Positions 44,571 through 56,800 of a stretch of 64,000 nucleotides of DNA are shown one piece after another. The translations under genes and the position numbers were made by a program. Positions within the stretch are counted from its first letter, which is position 1. The number at the start of each line of letters is the position of its first letter. Location: the NCBI GenBank assembly GCA_963556255.1, contig OY744612.1, positions 17,554,900-17,618,899 on the forward strand, in the 5' to 3' direction. The stretch is from Allolobophora icterica. Lineage: Eukaryota; Annelida; Clitellata; Crassiclitellata; Lumbricidae. The notes beneath the pieces were generated by a model. It saw only the letters and a list, made by a program, of their open reading frames with translations, had not been told where the DNA came from and made no database searches.

Positions 44571-44718
44571 CACATACATACATACATACATACATACATA
44601 CATACATACATACATACATACATACATACATACATACATACATACATACATACATACATACATACATACATACATACATACATACATACATACATACATA
44701 CATACATACATACATACA
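44571..44718. repeat. (CATA)n microsatellite
   Basis: About 37 ACAT repeats. The frames on both strands are artefacts. A GA-rich stretch follows at 44,820-44,910. Confidence 0.97.
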
Positions 44719-44871
44719 GTATACACAATTTTAAAAATTCTGAATCTTTACACCCCTGCGGATTGTGAGGTCCTAAGGTGTAGCTTTTCAGCTTATTCCT
44801 AAATCCGGCACTACCAGCAGAAAGAGAGAGACAGAGAGACAGAGAGAGACAGAGAGAGACACACACAGAGA

Positions 44872-44908
<37 letters not shown>

Positions 44909-45349
44909 TTGACGTCATCTAATTAAGTTCATCACCAGATAAAAACTTCATCAGCCAATATCAGAACATCGAGACTTATTCTTCTCTCATAATTATTTTA
45001 TGTTTATTTTTAACAAGTGATATGACTTGTTTAACTGTAACATAACTGATGTTAAAGTTCACCATCAGCTAAAGTTCTTCACCGAGCATAAAGATGCAAA
45101 GAAACTTAAAATCAGTTGCGGACTTCCACGCGTACAGCCCAACTAACTCAATGAATGTGAAGCGACATCTCTGATTTAGTTTATCTTGTAAAACGGCGCT
45201 ATACAGATTTCTGACTCCAAATACAGTTGCATGCAAACCTTTCATTGTAGTTGTTTCTCTGTTTGGTTGTCATCATCTCTGAGCTTAAGTCGAAAGATCT
45301 TACATCCAAAGCCTATACACGACGAGGAGAAACTTAATGAATGCACGGT

Positions 45350-45570
45350 TGCTATAGAAACTGTTCCTTCATTACTTTTGCCTTGTGTTGGTTGTTCTTT
45401 TGGTCTTTAGGTACAAAACGGTTGCTTAGAAACTGTTCCTTCATTACTTTTGCCTTGTGTTGGTTGTTCTTTTGGTCTTTTGGTCTTTAGGTACAAAACG
45501 GTTGCTTAGAAACTGTTCCTTCATTACGTTAGTCTTGCGTTGTTCTTTTGGTCTTAAGGTACAAAACGGC
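45350..45570 (+). repeat. tandem copies of the exon 14 acceptor region
   Basis: Three copies of a unit of about 68-80 bp containing AACTGTTCCTTCATTAC, a T-rich tract, TTTAG or TTAAG, and GTACAAAACGG. AG dinucleotides end at 45,410, 45,490 and 45,558; only the last continues into the real exon. Confidence 0.9.
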
Positions 45571-45669
45571 AAGCGTTCAGCCAAACCAGACAAGTTTCAC
45601 GTTGCCGTTTTTGGACTACGCCTCCAGTGTACCGACTACAAGCATCAGCAAAATTCTGTGGAACAGAAG
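45559..45669 (+). CDS. cachd1-like: CACHD1-like exon 14 (cache 2)
   Basis: Encodes WYKTASVQPNQTSFTLPFLD, then YASSVPTTSISKILWNRR, corresponding to the family's WY-x-x-A...PYLD segment. The acceptor CTTAAG|G completes Trp; the donor AG|GTGAGC is strong. Two upstream tandem copies of acceptor plus exon start (ending at 45,410 and 45,490) hit a TAG after six codons. Confidence 0.9.
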
Positions 45670-46412
45670 GTGAGCTATAGATGCGTCAAGAATCATCTGC
45701 TAATTTATTTGTAGGCACTTGGCCTTTTCATGTAAGAATGCAGTTATGTAAATACTAAGTACGCGCGTAAGTATATATACGCATGTATGCATATTCCCCT
45801 CGTACAAGCCTGCGAGCCACCACTAGGATAACAACTTCTCCTGCCCACGGGCTAATTCCCTCTCAGCCCGTTTCCTTTCTTATAACTATGCTGTATTCAT
45901 GTATAAGCTCACCCAGCAGTTAAAAAATATAAAATCTGTGCTAAAAAATCTGCCGTAAGACGATCGTTTTCGAGTCGTTGCACCTCATTTCATGCTACCA
46001 GTTTTTCCTGTATTTCACACACAGCGTTTCGATCCCTCGAGCTAATTTTCTAATACCTCTTTACTCTGTGCATCTAGTGATACCCTTCTCTTCCTGTGAT
46101 CTATACAGGTTACTGTTTTAGCTTAGGCACTAGCTAATTCACGGCTGGTCAGCCAGTTCTGTATATGGAACCATTTGCCTTTACCACCGGGGCTATCGGC
46201 AACACGCTACTTACTTGAAGTTGCACAATTTAACTCAAGTGACATTACTGGCCTCAGATACATGCATACGTAAATACAAACACACATAATCCAATACAGC
46301 TTAACTTAAGCTTCACTATTATTTAATTAAGTTTATTTACTTAATCTTCACTATTTACCCCAGGCTACAATGTTTGCCTTACACTGTTATAAGTGACGTG
46401 TTTTTATTTTAG
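45670..46412. other. intron 14
   Basis: No gene. The phrase GATACATGCATACGTAAATAC (46,258) recurs at 46,768, either side of exon 15. Confidence 0.5.
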
Positions 46413-46532
46413 GGGACAGAGATCCTTATCGAACGACACGATCATGGGAGTGATTGGAATGGACGTAACTGCAAAGTACCTTTACCGTTTGATCGTTGAA
46501 ACCATCGATCAGTGCACACAGAGCGGACAAGA
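46413..46532 (+). CDS. cachd1-like: CACHD1-like exon 15 (cache 2)
   Basis: Encodes RGQRSLSNDTIMGVIGMDVT and AKYLYRLIVETIDQCTQSGQ. IMGVIGMDVT matches the family motif VMGIDFT. The donor GA|GTCAGT at 46,532 is chosen because only it keeps phase with exon 16; GTATGC at 46,537 is the alternative. Confidence 0.88.
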
Positions 46533-46891
46533 GTCAGTATGCAACAGAAACATGCATTTGTAATGTAACGCACTTAATGCGAGGTTAGATTATGTGAGGT
46601 TTGGTGAGCATGAGGGTTGGTGAGCATGAGGGTTGGTGAGCAGACAGCTTAATGCTATACGATATATAATGCAATACGACACAATGCCACACGACGCAGA
46701 AGTAGTTAAACTAAATAAAACACACTCAGGAACTTTGTGAGTTGAAAGGCGCTATAGAAATGATCAGATACATGCATACGTAAATACATACGCACATAAT
46801 CCAATACAATACAACGCAGCAAACAATACCACGCAATGCGAAGTAATGAAACACAATACAATACAACACGGTGCTATTGTTTGAACGTCAG

Positions 46892-47084
46892 GTGCTTTGC
46901 GATCGACGTAAGTGGATTCATTGTCATCCACAAGGATTTCGGAACAACACTTCCAACCGGAAGTCTCCACATCGCTGCCAGAGAGGAAACCATTGCCTCC
47001 GAACTCATTGACAATGGAATTCTGATGGCAGATACGTGTATCAACTACGGAGCACTTCCTATAACTAAACGACTGTTCTGGAAG
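46892..47084 (+). CDS. cachd1-like: CACHD1-like exon 16 (cache 2)
   Basis: Encodes ECFAIDVSGFIVIHKDFGTT, ARETIASEL-like helices (read REETIASELIDNGILM) and TCINYGALPITKRLFWK. The CF-I-x-D-x-x-G-(Y/F)-hh-x-H core is the cache signature. Donor AAG|GTAAGC. Confidence 0.9.
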
Positions 47085-47246
47085 GTAAGCGATCAGCCAT
47101 GAAACCATAGTCGTATACAGTTAGGAAATTACTAAGACACTTAGAAAAGCAGTGTTGATGCTGGAATTATATTAAGCCAATAACTCATTAATTGATATCT
47201 TGTACAACCTGATGCTTTGAAAACTTTTCTTTAAACTCCGTTGTAG

Positions 47247-47393
47247 ATAGAAGTGCCATCTTCATGCCGACAGCTGCGTACATGTATCATTTGTAAACTG
47301 ACGTATGAATCAGGTGTCTCCACGAATCTTTTCCTTATCATAAAACTTCCAGCAGCTTATAGCAACCCTGAAAACTGTTTTTGTCAGAACCAG
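47247..47393 (+). CDS. cachd1-like: CACHD1-like exon 17 (end of cache 2, Cys-rich)
   Basis: Forty-nine codons with five cysteines: SSCRQLRTCIICKLTYESG, then LFLIIKLPAAYSNPENCFCQ. Phase 0 at both ends; acceptor TTGTAG, donor CAG|GTAAGT. Confidence 0.87.
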
Positions 47394-47419
47394 GTAAGTG
47401 ACTTTCATGACTTATTATT

Positions 47420-47776
47420 ATTATGGCTACTATTATTTTTTTTGCCCCGAGGTATACAGGATCCCTCAGGGACTTGAATATTAACTAAAATGGAAAATAA
47501 AGTGTCCGGAATGGCCCTATTACTAAGACAGTAATAGTAACTTTATTATTATTATTATTATTTCCCCGAGGTACATATGATCCCTCGGGTGTTCAAAAAT
47601 TAGGGGGGCATTGTTCTGGAATGGCTAGTCTTCGCAGATGGTCTTATCAGTGAAAAGGTGCTAACAAAAGCGACAGCATTGAAGCGTTGGATTGCCATAG
47701 ATAAGCGCTGATAAAGAAAGGTAGTCTCTCTATTGTCTCCTGATATTTGGGCCATGCGGTAGCCGAGGAGGTTGAG

Positions 47777-47780
<4 letters not shown>
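47420..47780 (-). repeat. two short LINE 3' ends with (TAA)n tails
   Basis: On the minus strand the first ends ...CCCTGAGGGATCCTG-TATACCTCGGGGCAAA near 47,447. The second encodes FLYQRLSMAIQRFNAVAFVS (about 47,640-47,730) and ends GATCATATGTACCTCGGGGA before (TAA)n at 47,540-47,565. Both match the element at 47,779-48,627. Confidence 0.7.
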
Positions 47781-47808
<28 letters not shown>

Positions 47809-48627
47809 TTATTTTTATTTTTTTTTATTTTTATTTTTTTCTGGAACGGTTACTCCTCGTCCAAGTCAGATTGGGCTGCCACCATGGAGCCGCTAAAGGC
47901 CACTGCGTTGAACCGTTGGATGATTATTGAGATTCTCTGATGTAAAAAGCTGGCCTCGCGTGGCTCCCCCGAGGCGCAAGAGAGATGTCGCCCCAATTCT
48001 GAGATAAAATCTAGGCCCTTGGTGTTAATGGGGCCCAACGTTTCCAGCGCTAGTGGTACGAAATTGTGAGTGCCTAGGAGAGCCTGGTATTTCTGCGTCT
48101 TCCTCCCATCTGCTAGCTCAGCCGCCGCACCCGCACGTGCCGCCGTTGAAGGAAGGTAGGACGGGGCCAGTGTGTCCACCACCGTGGCGTCCCATATTAG
48201 ACCTCTTCCGGCCTTCCACGGGATGAGAGTGAGGCCGTCAGGTCTTTTACCATCCGTGCGTGTCAAGCCTGCGGGCTCCTTCACCGCCGGAAACCCCGCT
48301 CTGCACAACGCCCGGCAGATCAGATCGTTGATGGCAGCGTGTCGGGCCATCCGTCCAAATCCCAGAGGGCACGAAAGGCCGTGGGATCCCCTTGCTGTGA
48401 CCGTCGCGCCGCATGGGCAGTTGTGCGGCTCGCAGATTACTGCTCCGAGCCTCAACCCAACTGCGACCCTCACTGCCTCGTCGCTCAGTCGCAAACCACA
48501 CGCGGTGATGGGCAGCGTGTGGAGCCAGTCTCCGGCATGCACCGCTGCAACCGCTCTCCATCTCGCCCGATCGTGACTGTCGATCAGTACTAATTCCAGG
48601 TCGGCACATACACGTTTGAGGAGCGGT
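47779..48627 (-). pseudogene. LINE C-terminal domain (possible PD-(D/E)XK-like endonuclease)
   Basis: The minus frame from about 48,627 to 47,850 is open for about 260 codons. It encodes HDRARWRAVAAVHAGDWLHT, LPITACGLRLSDEAVRVAVG, a Cys/His cluster (CEPHNCPCGA...HGLSC), then TDGKRPDGLTLIPW and GLIWDATVVDTLAPSYLPS, ending HQRISIIIQRFNAVAF. The RPDG...WDAT spacing resembles a restriction-type nuclease motif, but this is inference. The 3' end runs into (TAA)n at 47,779-47,840. The 5' end is truncated exactly at another (TTA)n tract. It is GC-richer than its surroundings and undamaged, so this is a recent insertion. Confidence 0.75.
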
Positions 48628-48630
48628 GTA

Positions 48631-48783
<153 letters not shown>

Positions 48784-48789
48784 GGTTTC

Positions 48790-49089
48790 TTGCTGACATC
48801 TCCATATTCAGAAAATCGAGTTCCACGCCGCTGCCTCCGTTAAGAAGGCGATGGATATCGACGGGTTTGTTCTTTGGCTCCGGGCAGCTTTGACATGGCG
48901 CCTTGGAAAGCCGCTGCGTTGAAACGCTGCACCATCACCGATAGGCTCTTGAATAGGAAGTTTGTTTCGCTGGAGTCATCGGTGGTTTTCGACCGAGAGA
49001 TTGCAGGGACACTGACCAATTTCAGATAGAGACGCGAGGCCTTCTCTGCTAAGAGGACCGCTTTCTCGTAGCAGTCACCTACGCTATCA

Positions 49090-49090
<1 letters not shown>
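48790..49090 (-). pseudogene. another LINE 3' end, same family
   Basis: The minus strand encodes DCYEKAVLLAEKASRLYLKL and FLFKSLSVMVQRFNAAAFQG, parallel to FLHQRISIIIQRFNAVAFSG at 47,880. It is truncated at (TTA)n on both sides. Confidence 0.65.
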
Positions 49091-49322
<232 letters not shown>

Positions 49323-49330
<8 letters not shown>

Positions 49331-49899
49331 ATGGTAGTAATAGTGGAAGCAGTGGTATTGGTACATTAGCAGCAGTTATTATTATAGTAGTAGTTGTTGT
49401 TGCTGTTGTAGTTATAGTAGTAGTACGAGAAAAAATGGAAGAAAAGTAGAAGAAACTGCTTTCCTACTCTACCATGTTTGCTAAACGATCATTGAACTGT
49501 CAACACAGTTATACAGGGCCTACCAGCAGCAACAAAACTTATACAGTGGTAAACGGCTGTGAGAAACTTCTCTCAGATGGGGTTAAAAATGCACGATTAG
49601 GCCTACATTAATTAGATTCGATATTACTTACAAAATGCAGGATTGATAAGTATAAGAATCCGCGTTTCACTAATAAAAGCATCTACCCATCACGCAATAT
49701 TATAAAATGCCGGAAATACGTATGATAGATATTATATGTAGTTCACAAAAGAAGTTCAGCTTATGTCATTTATTGCTTAAGCTGTGTATACGACGTGTCA
49801 AAATGTTCTGAAGCGATCTTGCCTCAAGTAAGATTTCAGTTTGCATGGATTATAATGGTTTAATCCTGTCGTGAACTTGTCAAAGAGGTAGGCCTATGT
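49323..49899. other. intron 17, AT-rich part
   Basis: Imperfect GTA/GTT runs to 49,430, then AT-rich sequence with two TAGGCCTA sites. No gene. Confidence 0.5.
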
Positions 49900-50130
49900 A
49901 AATGAAAAAACGACAGCAAGTTGGAGCTGACTGTACAGAGATGTCAAGGGAAAATCCGATTAAGTTTGCCACAAAGGCCAGAGATGCTGTTAATGTGGGT
50001 TTCGTTGAGAACGAGAAAGCTTGGAAGGCGGACGATCGGACGGATTGGGTTAGGAATTCTTGAAGGGGTGGAACTTTAATTTGGATTGAAATCCTGCTTG
50101 GGTGATAGCGTGGGCGACAGTGGATGGCAC
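49900..50130 (-). pseudogene. L2/CR1-like LINE 3' remnant
   Basis: On the minus strand it reads ITQAGFQSKLKFHPFKNS, then stops. It is similar to the fragment at 26,340-26,470 (shared AACGAGAAAGCTTGGAA, +). Confidence 0.55.
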
Positions 50131-50290
50131 AGCTATCAAGTAAACTATTTCGTGAGAGATTTCGAGGCTGTAGGCCTAAATGGAGAATTATTTTTAGTAT
50201 AGAAATAGACATCTGACTGAAATCGTTCTTGATAATATGCTACACATAACTGACGTACAACTATCCAGTGTTTCTGTTGAATCTTTGAAG

Positions 50291-50406
50291 ACCGATGGGA
50301 GGTATCGATGTGCCTATGACCTGACGCCCTCCAACATTCGGTGTCAGTGTCCCTGCAATCTCTCGGTCGAATACGACAGCTGCCTGGCTGACTTGTACAT
50401 TGACCC
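50291..50406 (+). CDS. cachd1-like: CACHD1-like exon 18 (Cys-rich stalk)
   Basis: Encodes TDGRYRCAYDLTPSNIRCQC, PCNLSVEYDSCLADLYIDP. The CxCPC cluster matches the CECPC region of CACHD1. Donor CC|GTAAGC leaves phase 2. It lies just 5' of the giant inverted repeat. Confidence 0.85.
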
Positions 50407-50521
50407 GTAAGCATTTCGACACTAAATAAAGCCATATGACATGCGATTTAATGTAATGTGGTGAAGGGATGCTTGATAGTCTAGAAGTTGGCGTGCTGAA
50501 CTTTCAGTCGAAAATTCAGAG

Positions 50522-51911
50522 AGTAGTTAACTATAGGACACATGGAGTGCAGTCAAGAAATTCATGGGGCCACAACCAGTGCATCTCAAAATTCCATGGG
50601 GTCACAACCAGTGCAGTTCCGAAATCCATGAGGTCGCAACCAGTGCAGTTCCAAAATCCATAGGGTCACAACCAGCACAGCCGGCCAAGCGATATGGTCA
50701 CAACCAATGCACTCAATAGAAGACGCCACGCCCTCACATTCCCTCCAATCCATATCACGTACATTATATTTAATATATTTTAATTATATTTGAAGCCTAA
50801 GTTGTACTCTCACACGAGTTATTTTAATTATGTTATTGAAACATTTCATATGTTGAATAAACTTATTCCTTGTAGCAATTTTTAAATATATTAGGTATTT
50901 TAACATGCTCCATAGCCTAGTGGTTAGCGTGTTGGTCTATCAACCCAGAGGTCGGCGGTTCAAATCCCACCAGGACAGAAAATTTGAATCCAGATTTCTG
51001 TTCAACCCTAGTCAATTGAGATATGCCGAATATGGGATTTGTGTAGAGATGAGATATAGGACTGGACAACATCCCTCATATGCCGAGACTAAGAAAATGA
51101 AGTCGATATCGATTTATACTCATATCAGCCTTTGTATTAGATTCATGGTCAACGTCTTAAATATTTTGATCTATTCAAACCTAGCTCGAATCGGTTGAGT
51201 GCGCGCAGTCTATAATTCTATACAACGGTCAGTCAAAAGACCCTACATGCTCTAGTGAACATATTCTATAAACGCACAATTGCTACTCAATGACGCTGCA
51301 TTTTCGATTCATAGGCGTTTACACACATTGAAATATCTATAAATATATACGCATGCACATGCACATATATAGTTTGAACCCTTGTACACTAATTCTAAAT
51401 TTTTCGATTCCTAAGTTGCACGAAATACTGACATGCCCTGTAAAATTTCAACAGATACGTTGAAAAATAAGCCAGCGCGGAAGACTTGTACACTAATTTG
51501 ATGACTTGTAAGTTTTCAAAGACACGTGGAATAGGAAACTTATGAATTTTAGATTGCATGGGACGATGAATTGCATGATTCAATTACAACGCTTAAGATG
51601 AAACGTCGCACAGTTTGACGTCAGATACACTAAATTCTGAATTCTCGACTCTGGACATGTATGAATCCCAACCTGTGCAGTAAAAATTTAAACTTTTAGA
51701 TTACTGAGACGTGCACCATGAAGACTTGAACGCTAAACTTAAGACATTTACGGTTTCAAAGCCAAGTGGAATGAGAGTTTTAGTACGACGCTTACGAATT
51801 TGAGTTTGTAAGACTGTTGAGGGCGAGAGAGAGGGTGAGGAAGAGCGGGAGAGAGAGAGAGAGAGAGCGAGAGAGAGCGAGAGAAAGGAAGAGGTTTTAG
51901 AAGAGGGAGAG

Positions 51912-52002
<91 letters not shown>

Positions 52003-53544
52003 GTTTTAGGGTAAAAGTCTTACTATCTATGATAGTTTGTTCACTAAAATGTCAAATTTGAAGTTCGGGAGACACATGCAACGAAGGTTTGAATACTAAA
52101 CTTACAATTTATACTTTGCAAAGACTGTGATTGCAGTGGGTTTTACAATGGGGTTTACTTTAACTGTATTGACTACTAAAACACGCAAACTTGACAACTT
52201 TAAGACTGTAAGGTGGGTGAACCGAAGGGTTTTTAGTTTGAGAAGCTCCTCAACATGATAAAATTTTCTTTCGATAGATGTGTGAGACGAATGTTCTCAT
52301 TATAAAGTTGTTGCAAGGTCTGGTGAGACAGTTAGAGTGGAGGTTCATATTGTAAAAATTACACATTTTAGACTGGCGAGGTGCTGCTAAGATTAAGTCT
52401 TTCCACACTGTACAGACAAATGGAATGCTAATTTCCACAGCACCATACCAAACTTTTAGTCTGGGAAGACGCAGGACTTGTGAGCTTACATGCTAAATGA
52501 CAAGTTTTTGCTACAAAGATGCCGGTGTTGAAGGTTTGTGTAGCAAGCTAACGTCTTTCACGTTTGCAGACTCAGTTGGATTGAGAGTTTACTTATAAAA
52601 CTTAGGACTTGCAAGTTGCATGAAGGATTTCTACAGTAAAATGTCGACTTTTATCATGTGAAGACGCAAGATGTAGAGCTTACAAGCTAAAATGAGATCG
52701 TTTATGTTACAAAGATGCGCAGGACAGGGCAAACGTGCATCTCTTGTGGTGTAAAGTCTGCTGAGAAGAGAGCAAACATACAATTTTTGGAATGCAGAGA
52801 CGCCTACGAGGTGAGAAACTTAGATCTTTTAGGAGAGCTGCCATGAAGGTTTGCAGAGTAAAATGTGAGCTTTTAAGTTGCACGAGCGCTTGCCGGGGCG
52901 GTTTATATACTAAAATTTACAACTTTCTTCGTTTCAACGAAAGATTTGCACGCTGATTTGCGTGTTTTAGCTGATCAACTTGGTGAAATATTAGCATGGA
53001 AAGGTTTAGATATCGAGACATATGGCAGGAACGGGTGCATTGTCCAACATTTTACATACACATGTTTGGATGTAGACGTGTCCAGTTAACGAACTCTTTC
53101 ACAAATTTTGAGTTTGAGAGTTAAAATATCAAAACTTATGAAAAAGAATGTGCAGGTCAATGCGACTGGATGATGTTTTAAAGGTTTGAACGCTTGAAAG
53201 TAACGCTAATTGGCAAGCTGAGCTCGCATTCGCAAGGTTTTGGTTATGTCGTGGAACGGTTGTATTAGCGGATTTGTGGAAACTTTAAGTTTTGGCTGAA
53301 ATGTAGTTGAAACTGTACATCTTTTGATGATGGAACTGAAGCATATGAGAGTTCTAACGGATAAAGTATGAGAAATGTGATTGCAACTTGTGTGAACAGA
53401 GTGATTTCCTTTGGGATGCATGTTGCATTTTCAGAGAATTCTGAGGTTGTCATATTATTTCTAGCTGAAGTTTATTCCTAGAGGTGATTTGTAGGAAAAA
53501 TTTGTGCAGCAATTGAAGTACACTTGTAAAACATTTAACATGTC
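50522..53544 (+). repeat. left arm of the giant inverted repeat
   Basis: From the outside it has four to five copies of a 33-bp unit (GGTCACAACCAGTGCAGTTC, 50,553-50,690), a SINE (50,907-51,115), a degenerate 50-bp repeat field (51,380-53,450) interrupted by (GA)n (51,838-51,998), and the inner edge. Small frames inside are not genes; each has a mirror copy in the right arm. Confidence 0.9.
50907..51115 (+). repeat. tRNA-derived SINE (left arm)
   Basis: A box TAGCCTAGTGGTTAGCG (50,913) and B box GGTTCAAATCC (50,957) with tRNA-like spacing, then a body ending CCGAGACTAAGAAAATGAAG. The acceptor stem does not pair, so it is not a tRNA gene. Confidence 0.75.
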
Positions 53545-53852
53545 ACAAATTTTAGTTTCAAGGTTTTAAAAATTTTTAGTTTCAAAATTTTTAGTTTCAA
53601 AGTTTAAAAAACTTTTTGTTTCAAAAATTTTAGTTTCAAAGTTTAAAAAATTTGTGTTTCAAATTTTTTTCACAGTATCAAATTTTCGGTTTCAAAAATT
53701 TTAGTTTGAAAAATTTTAGTTTCAAAAGTTTCAAAGTTTTAGAAATTTCAAAGTTTTAAAAATTTCAGTTTCAAAATTTTCAGTTTCAAAAATTTTAGTT
53801 TCTAAAATGTTAGTTTCAAAATTTTTTAGTTTCAAAAATTTTAGTTTCAAAA
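53545..53852. repeat. AAATTTTAGTTTCA minisatellite, left part
   Basis: About 20 irregular units of AAAATTTTTAGTTTCAAAG. The same array resumes at 57,294, so the transposon landed in it. Confidence 0.9.
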
Positions 53853-56800
53853 CGTGACCTTAGAATTACACGGTTCTATGTGCATAGAAGTGTTTATGGA
53901 GATAATTCGTGTTGAAAGTTTAAAAGTACTTTAGCATGAAATTAGCAGCTACTTTTTCTCGAAATCTTAACAAAGCAAAAGTATCACAATACTGCATCAT
54001 TTAGCATACTTTATAAACTATAGTGTATCATAGTTTTATGTAAATAACTACACTATAAAATTAGTTAGAACCTTGTTATTCTGAAGCTGGAAATATAGTA
54101 AAGGACTACAAGGTTCTAACTAAAGTGCTTTGGCTGGAGCTACAAAACATTAAGGACAACACAAATTGACATTTAAAACAATGATATTTGCCATCATTTC
54201 ACAATACAATATGTATATAAAATAAGAAATAACTTCGTTTTAACGTCTATCATGAAGTTATATCCGTGTTAACACGGGTTAGACACTAAGTCTTAGTCTA
54301 GACTAAGTCTGTCTTCGTCCTAAACACAAAATTAAAGCTACTCATTAATAATAATATATTTATGATATTCACTTTAATAACACAGTCTTTTCATAAAACT
54401 GCCTGTCTTCAAGTGGTAGCCACTTCAGCATACTAGCTAAATCCTTCTTCTTCTCTGCAGTTATTTGGCACACAAACTTACTCACTTTCAAAGTATTTAA
54501 GCCTTTATCTAAGACTTGTCCATCTTTTTTGCTTCCTTTCCGGCTCTTGCTCACATATCTAATATTTTCAATTATCCATGGCTCGGACCATGAAGTTCTG
54601 TATGAAACTTCATGTTCAACCTTAGTAAGCCTCAACCCAACTACTTTACTGAAAGGAATCTTTTGGTATTCCAAGAATTTTGCTGGTACATTGTATTGTT
54701 TAAAGTCATTGTTCTTCATTTGAATAACTTTAAACGGTTTACTTCGATTAACATTTAATAGAACTCTCAGAAAAGACACTGGAGAAAAAAATTCGGCAAC
54801 TTGCATAGCCTTCTCAATCTGGCTATGCATGTTATCTACTTCTTGAATACATGAATGTCCTGGAACAGAATACTTCATTGTTAAACTTGTAACGTGACTA
54901 TGTCTTTGCAAAAAGTCTCCCATAGCATAAGCCATGATGGAGTTGCGATTCTGAGGCACACAGCTATCACTCCATGTAATAATTTCAGAAATATCTGGGT
55001 GATCACGCACGACTGCTGTGAGAATTTTGACTATGGCACTTGCTATATCAATACCTGCCCTACCAGAAAGTGTTTCTGGCCAAATAGCACAATAGCCCTG
55101 ACCAGAAGAAGCGTGAGCAGTTAAATTGTACAAATTCAATTTCCTTTTGTAAAAGAAATTACTAGTTCCTGCCTTAGGCAAGGTGATAACATTCTCCAGA
55201 TCAAAACAAACTACCATTTTCTTAGACTGCTTGTCAGCCTTACGCTCTTCACGCATTGCATCCTTCTGTGCAATGTGCCTATCATATTTGACACTAATTT
55301 CAGTTCCAATGACTTCCCTGTTCAATTTCAGTACTTTAAATTCTTCACACAAATCACACCTATCTGACTTTGGCATATGAAAGTCTAGGTTAAACTCTGT
55401 TACAAACATATATCTATAGTACGATTCTTTGACCGGTACCTCATCTACCTCTAAAGACTCAAGGTACAACTGATACATTTTCGATATGCTTAAATTAGCC
55501 TCTAGATACTGCTTCTTTGAAGATGAACGAGTGTAGTGCGATTCAACTGCTGGAAAGGATTCGATGTGATTTCTTACTTTTATCTTTTGCTGAGTTGATA
55601 TCACTTTCTTAGTATGTTTCCCACGCTTGTCTGGAGATGGTACTCCAGTTACTGGATCTTTCTTGTTGTTGTGAAAATTGTATATAGGTTTCTGACTGAT
55701 GGCCAATGTACCAAGATAGTAGTCTTTACATACACGATGTCTATCATTTCCAATGTCTAGGTAGTATTGGAATGTGTATCGTCTCCTAGAATCTTTTCCT
55801 TCACCAGGTCCTTTCCTCACAGTACATCGAGTCTTTTCGAATCTTTCCGTCGTCTTTCCATAAAACTGGTACTTCTCTGTCTGCTCTAATTTGTAATAAC
55901 GATTAAAAATTGATTCCCTCTCTGACTCGCTAATCTTTTTCTCACAAAAGAAACGACACTTTGTCAGACAACTCTTACTGTTACAGTTACTTTTATTTTT
56001 ACTTTTTCCCACAGTTTTTGCTGGAACTAACTTCCCTCTACGACTTAAGTATTCTTTTCCAGCCTGACAGAGGCTTTTACGCTTGTTAGCTTTCCATTCT
56101 GTAGGATTTCTTTTCCGTTTTCTGACACTCTGTTTGTTGCTCGATTCAGCTACGGTAACCGTTGTCGCAGCTACAGTAACTGTAGTCGTGTTGTCGTTCC
56201 TTGATGTTGTGTTAGCCTCTGTAGGATTTCTTTTCCGTTTTCTGACACTCTGTTTGTTGCTCGATTCAGCTACGGTAAGCGTTGTCGCAGCTACTGTAGT
56301 CGTGTCGTCGTTCCTTGATGTTATGTTAGCCTCTGTAGGATTTCTTTTCCGTTTTCTGGTATCCATCCTGTGCACAGCAAGCAATTAAAAAGATCATGAA
56401 AATAATTAATAGGCCGACGTATTATTATATTTAACGTAGTGTCTCGCGTGCCTGCAGTCGTAATATTATGAATTACAAATTATCACTGGAGATTATAGAT
56501 TGTTTGAAAATAGCAAAATCACTGAAATAATGCTAAGAAACTAAACAATTATTTGATGTGAGAATGCAATATAGAATAGAATATTCTAGCCTACTCATTT
56601 TTTCACAATTTCACACTCTTTATTTCTAAATAGTAAAAGTTTAAGTCCTACAGTTTTGAAACTCTTGGCCAAAGATTTTTTATGCCCAAGCTATACGTTC
56701 TGACCAAATTTGGGACAAATCGGACAACCAGGGACGCATGAGGGAAGATATTATGGGAGACTCCAACGACAGTAATAATCTTACCCGACTGTCACAGCCG

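Noticed and set aside
50907..50975. tRNA gene in the arm of the inverted repeat
   Set aside because: A and B boxes are present but the acceptor stem does not pair, and the element has a SINE body. It is a tRNA-derived SINE.
53206..53453. 62- and 71-codon ORFs conserved in both arms (also 58,842-59,089)
   Set aside because: Their conservation is explained by the inverted duplication of DNA; no domain, and frames are short.
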